Shown here in pieces: positions 10,832 to 23,175 of a stretch of DNA of 64,000 bases. The stretch is taken from NCBI GenBank assembly GCA_012934845.2, contig WNNJ02002436.1:62001-126000 (forward strand), written 5' to 3'. The notes below the pieces were generated by a model. That model searched no databases and was not told the origin of the DNA. It saw only the letters and a list, made by a program, of their open reading frames with translations. A program made the position numbers and the translations under genes. Each line of letters begins with the position of its first letter. The first letter of the stretch is position 1. This DNA is from Pomphorhynchus laevis. Taxonomy: Eukaryota > Acanthocephala > Palaeacanthocephala > Echinorhynchida > Pomphorhynchidae.

Positions 10832-11725
10832 GTGAGTATTTAACATTCCAAAGTATTGCTCTTATTAGTCTCTAGTATTTGTTAAAATATTCGATTAACG
10901 ATAATGTAAAATATTTAAAAACCGAAGTTAAACAAATTTCCTTAATCATTTCAATTTTTGCAATAAATCTGCTCGAGAATATTCTTAATAAAGATAATAT
11001 TTTATAGTATTTATTAAGAAATATTGGCTAAATAATTTAAAGATTTGAATTAGCGTACCAATTAATCTAGAGAAAGACCATGTGCCATGGTCCTTCCCTA
11101 GATTTCGTTGTATTTCAATAGTCATTTTGATCAAAAATGATTAAAATAGATCTCTGGATCTCTTGTTCTTGATATCCAGAGAAATTCTAGTTTAGGAAAT
11201 CGGGAAAAGTCGTATATCCTACTAACGCTATTAAAAATATGGATTCCAGAACAAAAATATTAGTACTAGATTATATGAACGACAACTAGAGATGAATATG
11301 AGCTACAGAATTAAATTGTTTGTAGTAGAAAAATCGCGAAAGATATTAAAATTTATATATAAAGTTGAAAATCAGAAAAATACTGAATTTTTGACTCACC
11401 GTCAGAAAACTTGATTAAAATCGTCGTAATTTAATGACTGCATATGATGTAATTATAGTATCGACACGTTGAAAGTGTCGATATGATGTGCATTCACACA
11501 AAGTGAAATTTATTCATTTGGTGCACAATTAGCAGACAAAGTTTTAAATTAAACTTAGCGGTAATAAAATTGACTAGCAAAATACGAATTTATCAAGAAT
11601 TTAAGCGTCGTACTTAATATTGTATTTTCAGGTAAAACTCGGTGAAGAAAAAGATGGCTTTGTATAATCTGTTGCTTCAAACCGTTCAAATTTCATACAT
11701 AGATAGACAAATATGATGTTGTTTT
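10832..11725. other. Region between the convergent SPPL and METTL15 genes
   Basis: No further coding segment identified; the last SPPL exon(s) may lie here. Contains a hairpin at 11459-11483 (TATCGACAC/GTGTCGATA) and an imperfect palindrome near 11068-11102 around CCATGTGCCATGG. Confidence 0.4.
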
Positions 11726-14700
11726 CTACTTCTTATATGCCCAACGAAGTCGTGATGACCTTGATCGTGGATTGTTGTCAATTTCCTCTTTGTTTGGTGT
11801 CATTTTGTTTCTATGTTCGTTAAATGTCCACAATTGTCTGTTACGAAAGCATTGCTTTACAATTCGATCCTCGTGAGAGTTAAATGTTATTACAATCAAA
11901 GGGCAATTATTTGCAAGCAAACTATTGTTTTGGCAAATAAAAACAATTTCAAAATTATTAATGGTTTACCTGTTAGAAGCTAATATTCCTGATTGTAATT
12001 CGTTCAGCTCATCATTTACAAATATACGTAGAGCAAGCAACGTCTGAGTTGCAGGGTGCACACGTCTATTAAGTTTATCTCTGCGGGCTTCAACACTTGA
12101 AACATTAAAAAAATTCTTAGAAATAAATGTTTAAAATTGGTAGTAACTTTTCACAAAATAATACATCACATCATTTTATAATAAAATGGTTCTGTGTGCT
12201 GACTTGTAGCAACTCTTATCTAATATGTAAATCTTAAATAAATCTTAAATAGTCAAAACACGTGTATACTCTTTCAGTACCAAGAAACGATTGCGATTTG
12301 CGATTTTAGTGTTTATGCTCCAAGATAGCAAATTTGTGAACAAATTTTCATCATAGCTCATTATGTCGTGCAGTCACTCGTTGATTAATGATTCTTAAAT
12401 ATTAATTAATCATTAATTATTAATTAATCATTAATTATTAAGTTCTTTATAATCTAAAATCGAAAGACTGAAAAACAATGCTGCCCTTAGTGTTTCTATC
12501 TGAAAACCGGTAATTTCAAGGAATTACAGGTCCTCACAGCAGAAGACGGTAAACAATTAAAGTTAGCTATAAAAGTTGTTGCAATATAAAGTTCTTTAAA
12601 ATTATTTGATCGATTTATTCTAGATGTACGAATTTTTAATTAAAAAGCTCTAGTAATTTTCAACCTTTAAGCAATCATTTCTTTTAATCATTGATTTTTA
12701 AATTTAGAATTTAAATTTGTTTAGTTTAAACTCTTTCTGAAAGCAATCGTCAATTTTCGATTAATCGCGTATAGAAGAGAACATTTATAAATTGCATTCA
12801 TAAATTTTTAATATATATATATATTTATTTATTTAATTTATTCAATTTTATATACAAACGCATTAATTACTAAAAACTGTAATTCGACAGACAGCAACAT
12901 TTAAATTGGGTGCCTATTAAAAATCAGCAAATAAAACTCTTAGCTTTCTTAATAATTAGCAAAAACTCTTAGCTTTCTCGTTTAAACGAGAAAGGATAAG
13001 ACCTTTGTTATAATGTTTAATAAATAAACGTTTACCGTAAATTGTTAAGAATTATATATTTTATATTTTATATTTTATAAGTATATAATATTTTATATAA
13101 TATTCGATATATAGTGTTTAAATTATTGTGTAATTGATAGCTTTGATAAAAATTTAAAAATATGAGAATTGCTTTATCCTTTAGATAATTTAGAATATAA
13201 TCATCTTGAAGCTTTGATCACTTCAGATCAAATATTGTAAATATCACGTTTGAATTTAAAAAAATCTCGATAATCATTTCTAAGAAATGTTTTCTACCAG
13301 CGACAATATTTTTGACAAATGTTTTACGAAATCAAATGTTTATTAAAACATTTGGCTTTTATTTTTTACTTGGGGATAAATTTTGCTCGTTTACCTTTTA
13401 GTGGAATATACAGCTGATGTTACGATATCGGCCAATTCTTTTACGTTTTGAATTTGTGCATATTTTCGGCGATAGCATATTTTATTAGATATCTGTTCAG
13501 CAAAATGATCCTCACCGTAAAATCGTATTAATTCAGTTAATGACTTTTCATCGAGTTTATTTATAACATCAGCGGCATTCAAAATATTTTCACTAAATAT
13601 TAAAAATACAAAATAGCAGTGAAATAGGCAAACCAATTAGTTACAAATAAGATTTATATTTGCCACTTTGATTTTAGGGCTAAAATATATATATTTTGAC
13701 GATACCACTTATATTCGAAATGAAGATACAGTATTAAATAAATTTGTATTAATATATAAAATATTAATCTGATAAATATTAATTTATTGAATTTAAAATA
13801 TTTATTAAATATTTATTATTTATTAATATTATAATATTAATTATTATTAAATTAATTCGTATTAAATGATATTGAATTTAGTCTTCGATCTATGAAGACG
13901 ATTAAAATGTTAATTTTGATTTATTACAAATTTTTATAAAGTTTTGACTGTACTTTGATCATATATTTTTATAAAGATTTTATCAAACTTTTGGTAGACT
14001 TTTCTATCAAATCAGCTAACTGAGTCTACGTATTTAATATAATTATAAACAAAACATAATAATGCTAAATCAAAATTTAATAATTAAATAATAAAATTAA
14101 TAATTGTTTTTAGATTTTCTATAATTTAAATCAAGTTAAAAAAAATTGAAATTTAAAATAAACTTCATTTTTATGAATTGACTAATAAATAACAGACGTT
14201 GTATCAGAATAAGAATTAGAGGTCATTAGGAAGAACTGCTATGTAACCAGATTTTGGCCCCTAACTTATCTACCTTACATAGCAGCGGGACCAAATACAT
14301 GCTAATGATGTATTTCCTCTGATAAAACTATCTAGTATCTTATTCTAATGCAAAGTATATTATTTATTATCCATCCATAAAAATTTGCCACTTAAGAGTT
14401 TAAATTTATTCTTTATATTATTGTGTTGATTTATATATTTTACTATTTTCTGCTTGATGTTATTTTTATAGTAACCTAGTTTAAAATATGTATCTATTAA
14501 ATTATTTAAATGATTTTGAAGAAAGCCAATATCATTACATATTGTTGCAATTCTTAAAATTTCATTATTTAATGTATTATATTTTATATTATATGGTATG
14601 CATGAATGCTCATGCAAAAATATGTTTCTTGTATATGTCATCTTTACGATATAAATTAAAAGTAGTTTTAATTGATGTTAATTCAACGTTCATATCTAGA

Positions 14701-17700
14701 TATATACCTTTTTTATCATTAATATTGGTTTTATTAAGAATGAGGCTTCCTGGATAAATTTGTTCGCTTTTAAAAAAAATTATTAGATGCAAATACACAT
14801 ATATCATCAATATATCGAAACATATATTCCATATCTTTATATAATTTAGATTAATTTTTTAAACATTTATGAACAAATTCATATTCTATAAAAATAAGTC
14901 AGCTATAATTGGGCTACTATTACCTCTCATTGGAACACCATTTATTTGTCTAAATACAGATTTCCTACCTTTAAATAATGTTGTATATTTTTATTTTAAT
15001 GAATATTTAAAAAATTAAAGATAAAATATGATTTTAATTCTGCATTATCAATAAAATATTGTATAAAATTGACATATAATTAAACTTGTATTCGAAATAT
15101 AGCAATTATATAATGTTTTGTGCAATGAACAACTCCGAGTCAGGAGGAATGGCTTAAAACTTTAGAATCGACTGTAAGGAATGACCAATTGCCAAAATTG
15201 ACTGGGTGACTGAAGTTGCTTGAATCGATTAGGAAAAATGCTACTATTGAAATTCAGACACAAATGGGAGGATTTATGATTGCTTATAGACGAACTATAA
15301 GCAAACTATTCAATGTTTAGATCACGCATCTATCAACCCTGCTTTAAATGGGCAAAAGACGCGTTCCTTTCAATTCCTAGGGTACCATCTATTTAAATAA
15401 TAATTTATTCAAGCAATTGATTCTAGACATGGATAGGCATCCACACACACAAACTTCCTCAAATATGGAATTTATCAACAGAACACAGCTTATTATGTCC
15501 AAATGGAGACGCTACCATCACCAGACATATTTGATTGTGAAATACCATATATTCCCAGTATGCTCATCAGTTCAAATTGAACCAATCCTGCGAGAGGTCG
15601 ATATCGAGATTGTGTTTGAAAACCTAGCAATAAAAAAGGATAGCAAGGCCCGTTTGTTGCTTTCTGTCAAGAACTCAAAGGAACCATATTTGATCGGATA
15701 TACTTCGATATAGTCGTATTCAACGCTTTAATTTCATTCAATTCAGTTAAGAGTCCTCGTCAGAGCTTCAACTTCTACAGCAATAAAAATGCTCTCCAAA
15801 TATATAGACAGAGTAAGCTTTCGGAGAGCGTATTTAATTTAGTTTAATTTAATTAATTTCTCTTACCAGCAAAGAAAAATCTTTAGGCATTAGTAGGAAT
15901 GAACACCGAAGCTGACTAATAGCTGAAAACTATAGAATCCAATAACATCAGAACTATTCAACAGTAATAGCAAAGTTACGATTAATGACCAGTTTTCGCA
16001 TCGCTGGAGCAGTCTTACTCTGAATCAATCGCTTTTACAAAAAATTAAAAAAATAAGTATAATAGGCCCTTTTTGCGAATAACCTTTATAATGTAAATCG
16101 TTTTGCAATAAAGAATAATCCAAAAATTCTTATTGTAGCTGTTCTTCTGCGTTTTAGTGTCTTTAAATAAAAGGAAGTGTACCTTTTAGGTAATTTGACT
16201 AACCTTTCATTAATCCTCATATCCAGAGAATTATCGCATTCAAATGAAAATCCTCTTGATAAATCCGACAGCTGGATACTGCTAATACCACAATCTATAA
16301 TTGCACCATGAAATGTGTTGTTGTTAAAAATTGAGGTGATTTCAGAATGTCTTCCCAGCTTGGCAATCAATCTTCCTTTAATAAAGTTGGTAAAATACTT
16401 ATCTTTTTAATTATTGAACAAAATTTTTTAATTAAATAATTGGACTTAAGAAATTACATAAAATATTTTATAGAATAACATTCGTTATGTTACCCACACG
16501 AGAACTGTAATAATTTATTTGACATTTCGGCCAATCTCAGTGACCCTTTTCGTGAAATAAAATAAATAATTAAATTTATTATGACGTTTAGACAAAAAAT
16601 TATTTTTTACTGAAAAATAATTAGATTGTAATACGTCAATGAAATTGATTTAACGATATTCATGCTGTCTGAATTAACATGCCACGTGTTACCCCTTCAT
16701 ATCAGATAACTAAGTATGTGTATTTTATATGATATATAAATAAAGATAAATAATAAAATTATGTCAAGTTAAATTTTAAATTGAAATTTGAAAAGTCAAT
16801 TGTTACGAATTGATGAATAAATAACAGAATAAGGATTAAAGTCAATAAAAGTCAATTTAAAATAAAAGTCAATTTTTCAATTGAAGAAATAAATGAAAAT
16901 TATCCGACAAAAATTGGATAAAGAAGAGGGCGGAATGGATCTCTCTAGATTATTGTCTTGTTTTGAGTAATATGAGAGAAATGTTAACGTAATCAAATAT
17001 GCTTACTAATAAATAAGTATTTAGGATTAATAATTATATAAGATTTTATACAATTTATATTTATATCAAGCTTGAATTTAAAATTGAAATTTGAAAAGTC
17101 AATTGTTATGAATTGACAAATAAATAATATGCAATGTATTCGAGAATAAGAATTAAAGTCAATAAAAGTCAATTTGAAATAAAAGTCAATTTTTTAATTG
17201 CAGAAATAAAGGAAAGTATCGACAAAAATTGGATAAAGAAGAGGGCCGAGTGGATGTCTCTAGAGTATTGTCTTGTTTTTTGAGTAATATGATAGAAATG
17301 TCTTAAAAATTTAAAATTGGAATTTAAAATAAAAGTCAATTTTTATGAAGTGACTACTAAATAACAGACGATGTCTAAGAATAAGGATTAAAGGTCATCA
17401 GGAGGAACTGCTATGTTATCAGGTTTCTGCCCCTATTTCTCAGAGGTCATCAGAAGGAAGTGCTATATTATCATGCTTCTGCCCTTATTTCTCGACCCAG
17501 CAAAGCAGTGGGGCCAAATACTCGCTAATGACGTATTTCCTCTGATGAAATTTGAATATTTAGTGTACCTTATTAATAATATTTTGTTGATTTATAAAGA
17601 ACACAAAAACACCGATGACTACGTATTTTATAAAATATTTTATATTTTTATCAGACGGGTTTCCTCTAATACCTTTGATTTAAATGAACACTCACATATA

Positions 17701-20147
17701 AAATCGTCGGTTAAAGTTTCATGAGAAGTTATACACAAAGACTGATTATATCGATGACGCTTAAGTGATCCATTTTGATTTTGCGTCTGTAATCGATTAG
17801 AAGACAAATTTTCCTTTTTCATCGACGCTTCTTCATTACCTCTAACTGCGATTCTCATTTCTTGGTCTTTATTTTTATCTAGGCAAGTTTTAGCTTGATT
17901 ATTATAATTATGTAATATTCTTTCAATGGCTTTAAGTAACGGTTGTACACGATATCTTTTATACTCTAGATGTTACATTTGCAACATATTCATCACTTCT
18001 CTTGCATCAGTCACACTTCGTTCGTTTTTTATTAAAGAACGCTTAATACACCCGTGAACACGAGAAACTAAATTACGATCCATTTTTTAATATCTTTAAA
18101 AATAAATGACGATTATAGCAATTTTTAATTTCTACATTAACAGATTATTAAAAAAGGCACTGTTCATAAACAAGCATTGGCTTGTCCTAAATAACATTCT
18201 CTGTCAAAACAGCAAACGCTTTTGAACTTCAATCTCTACTTACATAAAGGTTTAAATTTTTGTATAAATAATATACTTTTAAAATTTTTTAAGAATCTAC
18301 TCTTAGGTTTATCTGAAGATACCAACATACTTTAGAGTAGAGATCGTTCAAGCCATCAATATAAATTGATGCAACAACACGTACATACGGGTTAGCCTTA
18401 ATGACTTTTGACTTTTTGATTATACATTATAACATTTTTACGTTAACATTTTTATAACATTCTATATTTCAACAGCCACTACTGACGTCTATACTAGCTT
18501 AAATTGAGTGAATGTTGTTATACAGTAAGATTAAATTCAGTGCAAATTACAAAGCATAATGGTTAAAATAATAACTATGAATAAGATTTAGCAATAAAAT
18601 TTAAAAAATGTAAAATTTGAAAATGCGCCAGATTAACCGGTTAAATAAAGTCTTTTTTAAAACTATATTTTTAGTTGTCTCAAAAGACGTTTTATCGCAA
18701 TTACTGGTTATTTGTAAAAATTTATTAAAATAACAAACTAATCAAAACATTAAGGATGTGCAAAGACGATCACACTCACCTACGGGTTAGACGATCACGG
18801 GTTCCCGAGTTTTCGTTTTAATTTTATGATTTTGTTTGATGTAATTTCTAACACTTATCTAATGTATAAATTTAAGATTAAAAAGGGCTGTACGAACAGC
18901 CGAAATATTTAAATAAAATTCAAGGGTTTTAATTTACTAATCAAAACGTTAACATTAAATAAAATATTAAATAAAAATGTACAAATAAAAATCAAACGCG
19001 GAAGAACGGTAGCAAGTATCGTTTCATCATTACAATGACTCATCAGTGCCAGATCCCTCCCACTACTGGATGCAGAGGAGGACTGGCAGACGGCACACGA
19101 GTCATGTGTATGAAGTACCAGAAAGATTTCTGTTAACTTCACATTGAGTGCTAAATCAGCACTACTGCTTCACCAAATTGGATTACTAGCAAAAGCACTG
19201 GCAAATGCCAGCGCAGGTCTCTTGAATATCGGCTAACTTAAATCATGAATCTCAAAAGAGAGTGAGACCAATCCGCGTGAAATACGTTGTTATCATTGAA
19301 GCCAGACGCGAAAGAACGGTAGCAAGTACCGTTTCGTCATCACAATGACTCATCAGTGCCAGATCCCTCTCATTACCAGATGCAGAGGAGGACTGGCAGA
19401 CGGCACACGAGTCATGTGTATGAAGTACCAGAAAGATTTCTGTATGAAGTACCAGAAAGAATTTATACGAATTTATAATTTGTTGAATAATTAACGATTT
19501 TGAATTTTTGTTTGCATCACCAAATAAATATTTTTATTTTTGCGGGTATCACCAAATAAATAATTAGTTGAAAAATCTAAACAAATAGCAAACTAGACAA
19601 GCACTAAATAATTTGGAATTATAATCGTTGATTGTACAAATCCAATACTGAATAAATTTATTTTCTTTTGAATAACAATTAAAAGACCGTTTAATTGAAT
19701 ACCGTTTACGAAAATATATACAATACTTTAATTAAATCGAAGGAATTACAGTGAATGAAAACTGCCTCGCCACATCAAGGGGACAAGGAAAATATTGGGT
19801 TTTAATCACAGTCGATCCATTCTGTGGAACTTATTTCTCGTTTTCGTACAAACAAAGTAATTGATATATTTATAAATTTAGAAAAATTTGGCATTGAATA
19901 TGCCAATTAAAGAATTGGCATATATCTAAGTTTAAATATAAAATCTCAAACATGTAACTTATTTAATACCTTGATACATTTCACTGTCATTTTGACATTG
20001 TCGAAATGCCTTAGGATCTCTATCTAACGCGACAATATTGACTAAAGGATCATTTTTAAGTATATGCCGAGAGTGTCCACCTCCACCGTAAGTTAAATCT
20101 AAAATTCTGCTCACATTAGAATCAAGACGGTTGATTAAAAAGTCAAT
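11726..20147 (-). CDS. METTL15: METTL15/RsmH-type rRNA cytosine N4-methyltransferase, mitochondrial
   Basis: Five exons recognised, in gene order: about 20147-20014 (LTYGGGGHSRHIL, the SAM-binding Gly loop, and NIVALDRDP); about 16380-16204 (IIDCGISSIQL then RGFSF and LDMRIN); 13592-13395 (LIRFYGEDHFAEQI); 12095-11970 (HPATQTLLALRIFVNDELNEL); and 11921-11726 (ITFNSHEDRIVK then NPRSRSSRLRWA, stop). The motifs and their order match bacterial RsmH and animal METTL15, which methylate C in the decoding centre of small-subunit rRNA. Splice sites are good at GTTAGT, GTAAAC, GTAAAC. Introns are large and full of repeats. The usual GGR before the ITFHS motif reads NNCP, and FHSLEDR reads FNSHEDR, so the C-terminal part is diverged. 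The first exon(s) with the start codon and any mitochondrial targeting signal were not found. Confidence 0.9.
14010..15000 (-). mobile_element. PLE copy, 5'-truncated, in a METTL15 intron
   Basis: 3' end block (14010-14345, with the RNA motif at 14236-14315) followed by RT C-terminus ending GKFLWMDNK (open from 14641 to 14360) and eroded palm sequence up to about 15000. High similarity to the copies at 1.5 and 35.6 kb. Truncated in the RT and broken; 5' boundary taken where RT similarity stops. Confidence 0.85.
15417..15713 (+). CDS. Unrecognised short open frame
   Basis: A 98-codon frame, start at an AT-G in an otherwise repeat-poor stretch (15000-16080) of a METTL15 intron. The protein has no motif I know; it is rich in Ile, Lys and His, with two adjacent His-Gln pairs. 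No neighbours on the same strand support it. Could be decayed transposon sequence or chance. Confidence 0.2.
   Translation: MILDMDRHPHTQTSSNMEFINRTQLIMSKWRRYHHQTYLIVKYHIFPVCSSVQIEPILREVDIEIVFENLAIKKDSKARLLLSVKNSKEPYLIGYTSI
16690..17560 (-). repeat. PLE terminal pieces with an internal ~310-bp tandem duplication
   Basis: Two blocks at about 16775-16990 and 17083-17300 are alike (AATTTGAAAAGTCAATTGTTA, then AGTCAATAAAAGTCAATTT, then AAAAATTGGATAAAGAAGAG), about 310 bp apart. After them (17300-17560) comes a PLE 3' block in which the CATCAGGAGGAACTGCTATG segment is itself doubled (17400-17500). No coding sequence. Confidence 0.65.
17696..18081 (-). pseudogene. Unassigned coding-like fragment in a METTL15 intron
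   Basis: A frame starting ATG at 18081 reads MDRNLVSRVHGCIKRSLI, then DAREVMNMLQM, one in-frame TAA, then HLEYKRYRVQPLLKAIERI and a polar stretch with SLKRHRYNQ, ending at a good GTGAGT donor at 17695. Codon flow on both sides of the stop is coherent. The spacing of YKRYR and ERIL loosely recalls the N-terminal domain of NVL-type nuclear AAA ATPases, but that is weak. It could be a real exon with a small unrecognised intron, or a broken gene copy. No downstream partner exon was found. Confidence 0.35.
19016..19098 (-). ncRNA. Hammerhead ribozyme, copy 1 (type III layout)
   Basis: Minus strand, 5' to 3': GUGCCGUC (stem III strand plus cleavage triplet GUC, cut expected between 19089 and 19088), UGCCAG, a 30-nt loop, CUGGCA (stem I, 6 bp), CUGAUGA, stem II GUCAUUGUAAUGAU, GAAA, then CGAUAC (stem III). 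One stem III mismatch compared with copy 2, so this copy may cut less well. Confidence 0.8.
19326..19408 (-). ncRNA. Hammerhead ribozyme, copy 2 (type III layout, all core parts intact)
   Basis: Minus strand: GUGCCG pairs with CGGUAC (stem III, one G-U), cleavage triplet GUC with the cut expected between 19399 and 19398, stem I UGCCAG/CUGGCA directly after it, catalytic box CUGAUGA at 19356-19350, stem II GUCAU-UGUG-AUGAC (perfect), and GAAA at 19335-19332. Every invariant core nucleotide of the hammerhead is present. A competing local hairpin CGGUA/UACCG follows but would leave stem I unpaired. Confidence 0.88.
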
Positions 20148-20149
20148 TG

Positions 20150-21080
20150 CGAGTTAATATGTAAAGTATATGTAAAATATTGCTATCATTTATTACCTTA
20201 GCCCACATATTCCAGGTTCGCTAGAATCGACAGATCAAATTTTCCTACTGTTAGAATGACTCATTCTTAATATTTTCATTCATCTTCATTCTGGTCCTGA
20301 GATCTTATATAAGTGACACTTCAAATATACTAAGGCTATTATTAGTTTTTAGAGTTTAAGCGTTTGTCATTACAAATTATGATCTCGTGCCATTAAGATT
20401 ACCTACAAAGAATTGCGTGAATTCCTTGTAGCTTGAATAATTTACCATTATTTCATTTTTAGATGATGATTTACGTTGTCAACATTAGAGATTTCGAAAT
20501 ACAAACAATTTGTAATGACATTCGCATCATTGAATATGTATTTTTAATACAAATATGAAATATTATTTCGATAGTAAAAAATAAACAATCGAAATATTAT
20601 TTCGATTGTTCTAAGATATTGCACTTCATTCGAAAAAATTCGTAAAATAAAAAATAATTTTTTATGGATGGATAGAGGCCACAAATCATAAAGGGAAAAA
20701 GTATATTAATATAAAATTTGTATATTGAAATATGTAATATCAATAGAATATAAATATAAACTAAACATTGTGAATAATAAGAATAAAAAGCGATTTTAAT
20801 TAAAAAGTTAAAATAAATTATTTATGATAAATTAATTTTAATAAAAATTAAATTAATAAATTCATTAAATTTAAGATTTACATAAATCAGATCATCTAAT
20901 TGTCTAAGTATTTTATATTATTAAAAATTAATTCATGCACAGGATAATTGCATGTTCAATCCTAGTATTATGGATTTAAACACAATAAATATACTCGCTT
21001 GAAAGGGCATTGAACAACAAGTATACAAATAAAATCGTTTAATCATTCATCATATTTTGTCAATTTACATACCGGGATGG
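20150..21080. other. AT-rich region upstream of METTL15
   Basis: No gene recognised. The first METTL15 exon(s) should be here or further on; a possible exon edge with donor GTAATA lies near 20201 (minus), but its translation does not match the expected HxPVL start region. Contains a palindrome at 20584-20610 (AACAATCGAAATA arms). Confidence 0.35.
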
Positions 21081-21084
21081 AAAT

Positions 21085-22570
21085 AGAAGAATCAGCTAAC
21101 TGAGTATATGTATTTTATATTATTTATAAATAAAAAATAATGCTAAATAAAATTCAAATAATAAAATAATTAATAATTGTTATAAGATTTTATATAATTT
21201 ATATCAAGATGAATTATAAACTGAAATTTAAAATAAAATTCAATTTTTATGAATTGACTAATAAATAAATATGTATCAGAATAATTAGTAGAGATCATCA
21301 GGATAAACTTCTATGTTATCAGATTTCGGCACCTATTCCTCGACCTAACATAACAGCGGGATCAAATACGCGCTAATGACGTATTTCATCTTATGAAATT
21401 TGATTATTTGGTGGGGCCAAATATCTACTAATGACGTATTTCCACAGATGAAATTTGATTATTTGGTGTATCCTATCCAATGCAAAGTATATTGTTTAAA
21501 ATCCAATCATAAAATTTTTCTGCTAAATGGTTTAAATAAATTTTTAATATTGTGTTGATTGTAAATTTTTAAGAAAATTTAATCATTAATATAAATCATT
21601 CAAATCGTTAAATAATTCATCAGGCTTTGTAGATTTACAGACCGGTATATAACTCAGATCAGCTAACTCACTATACGTATTTTTTATTATTTATAAATTA
21701 AAAATAAAGATAAATAATAAATAATTATATAATATTTAATACAATTTATATTTATATTTTTATAATTTAATATTATATAGTATGCGAGAATGTTCACGCA
21801 AAAATATTTTTCTCGTGATATATTTTTCATATATTTATATTTTATAAATATAATAAAAAATTAATACATTATATTTTGAATAATAAATAATTATATAAGA
21901 TTTTATACAATTTATATTTATAAACAATAAACAAAAAATTTATAAACAATAAACAAAAAGTCAAGAAAGAATTAAATAATATTGATAAAGAATTATTGAG
22001 AAAGTAATTTAAAGTAATTTAAAGAATTATTAAAAAAGTAATGTTCTTAAGATGCTAACAGAAGTTAGTGAAATACCAAATAAAATTTTCCTTCTTTCTT
22101 TGATTCAGCTCAAATAATTATTTATCAATAAATGGATTAAAATTTCAATTTTGCTAAAGTGAATTTCTTTAAATCTTAATTTTAATAACTCAGATTAGAT
22201 AACTGTGTCTAAGTATTTTATACTATAAATAAAGATAAAGATAAATAATAAGTAATTTATACAATTTATATTTATAAACAAAATAAATAATGATAAAAAA
22301 ATAATAAGATTTTATATTATTTGTATCAGAAAAATTTATAATAGAAATTTAAAATAAAGGTCAATTTTTATGAATTGACTAATAAATAACAGTCGTTGTA
22401 TCAGAATAAGGATTAGAGGTCATCAGGAGGAACTGCTATGTTATCAGGTTTCTGCCCCTATTTCTTGACACAGCATAGAAGCGGGACCAGATACGTGTCA
22501 AATACGAGCTAATGACGTATTTTCTCTGATTAAATTTAATTATCTAATTAATGTCCCTTACTCTAATACG
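21085..22570 (-). repeat. Cluster of PLE terminal blocks
   Basis: Element-end motif AGCTAACTGAGT-like sequences start near 21090, 21657 and 22194, each followed by the AT-rich subterminal sequence; two (21290-21480 and 22405-22560) carry the diverged RNA motif. The piece at 21370-21470 holds a short tandem duplication of the TGACGTATTTC...GAAATTTGATTATTTGG segment. No RT sequence remains. These look like serial truncated insertions or leftover tandem ends. Confidence 0.7.
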
Positions 22571-23175
22571 AAGCATACTGTTTATTATCTATTCAATATT
22601 TATTATCTATTCAATATTGTAAATTTAATATTCATATATTATTTACAAATATTTATAAATGATAAATAAACTAGTAGTGTTCTCCGAAATTAATAAGGCA
22701 TAACAACTAGATAAAGAGAGCAGACACAACTCGAATTCAATAATAGAATAAGATTGAACTGATTTATTGTATCTATTGAGTATCATCAAGGATTGTACGT
22801 ACTTTCTCTAGAAATACTAAAAATAATTAATAACACTAAATAAAAATTAAAAAACTAAATAATAAATATATAAAACACAAATAATTAAGATTATTAATTA
22901 AATTAATATAATTAATATTAATTAATAATATTTATATTATTTTAATATAAATATATAAGATTTATATCAAGTTAAAATGAACTTGTAAATTAACTTATAA
23001 ATCAGATCAATTAATTATATAATGTTTAATAAAATTTAAACAATTAAATAATAAATAATTATTAATAATTAATAATTATAATTATATTATATTATATTAA
23101 TATAATATAATATACACGTTAAAAAAAGTTTGAGATAAATAACATACATTCTATACAATTTCAGTTCCGCTCGCT

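Larger units (their letters stand above)
18995..19470 (-). repeat. Tandem repeat (~310-bp period) carrying hammerhead ribozymes
   Basis: A ~140-bp block at 18998-19137 recurs at 19309-19446 with about a dozen differences, and its edge (TGTATGAAGTACCAGAAAGA) starts a third time at 19441. Between the two blocks is about 170 bp of non-repeated sequence, so the array is about one and a half monomers. It has higher GC than its surroundings. The arrangement resembles retrozyme or satellite monomers processed by self-cleavage. Confidence 0.75.

Noticed and set aside
19309-19335. Local hairpin CGGUA-CUUGC-UACCG as stem III of a type I hammerhead
   Set aside because: It would leave no partner for stem I (CUUUCG cannot pair with the bases before CUGAUGA). 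The type III reading satisfies all stems and has a GUC triplet.
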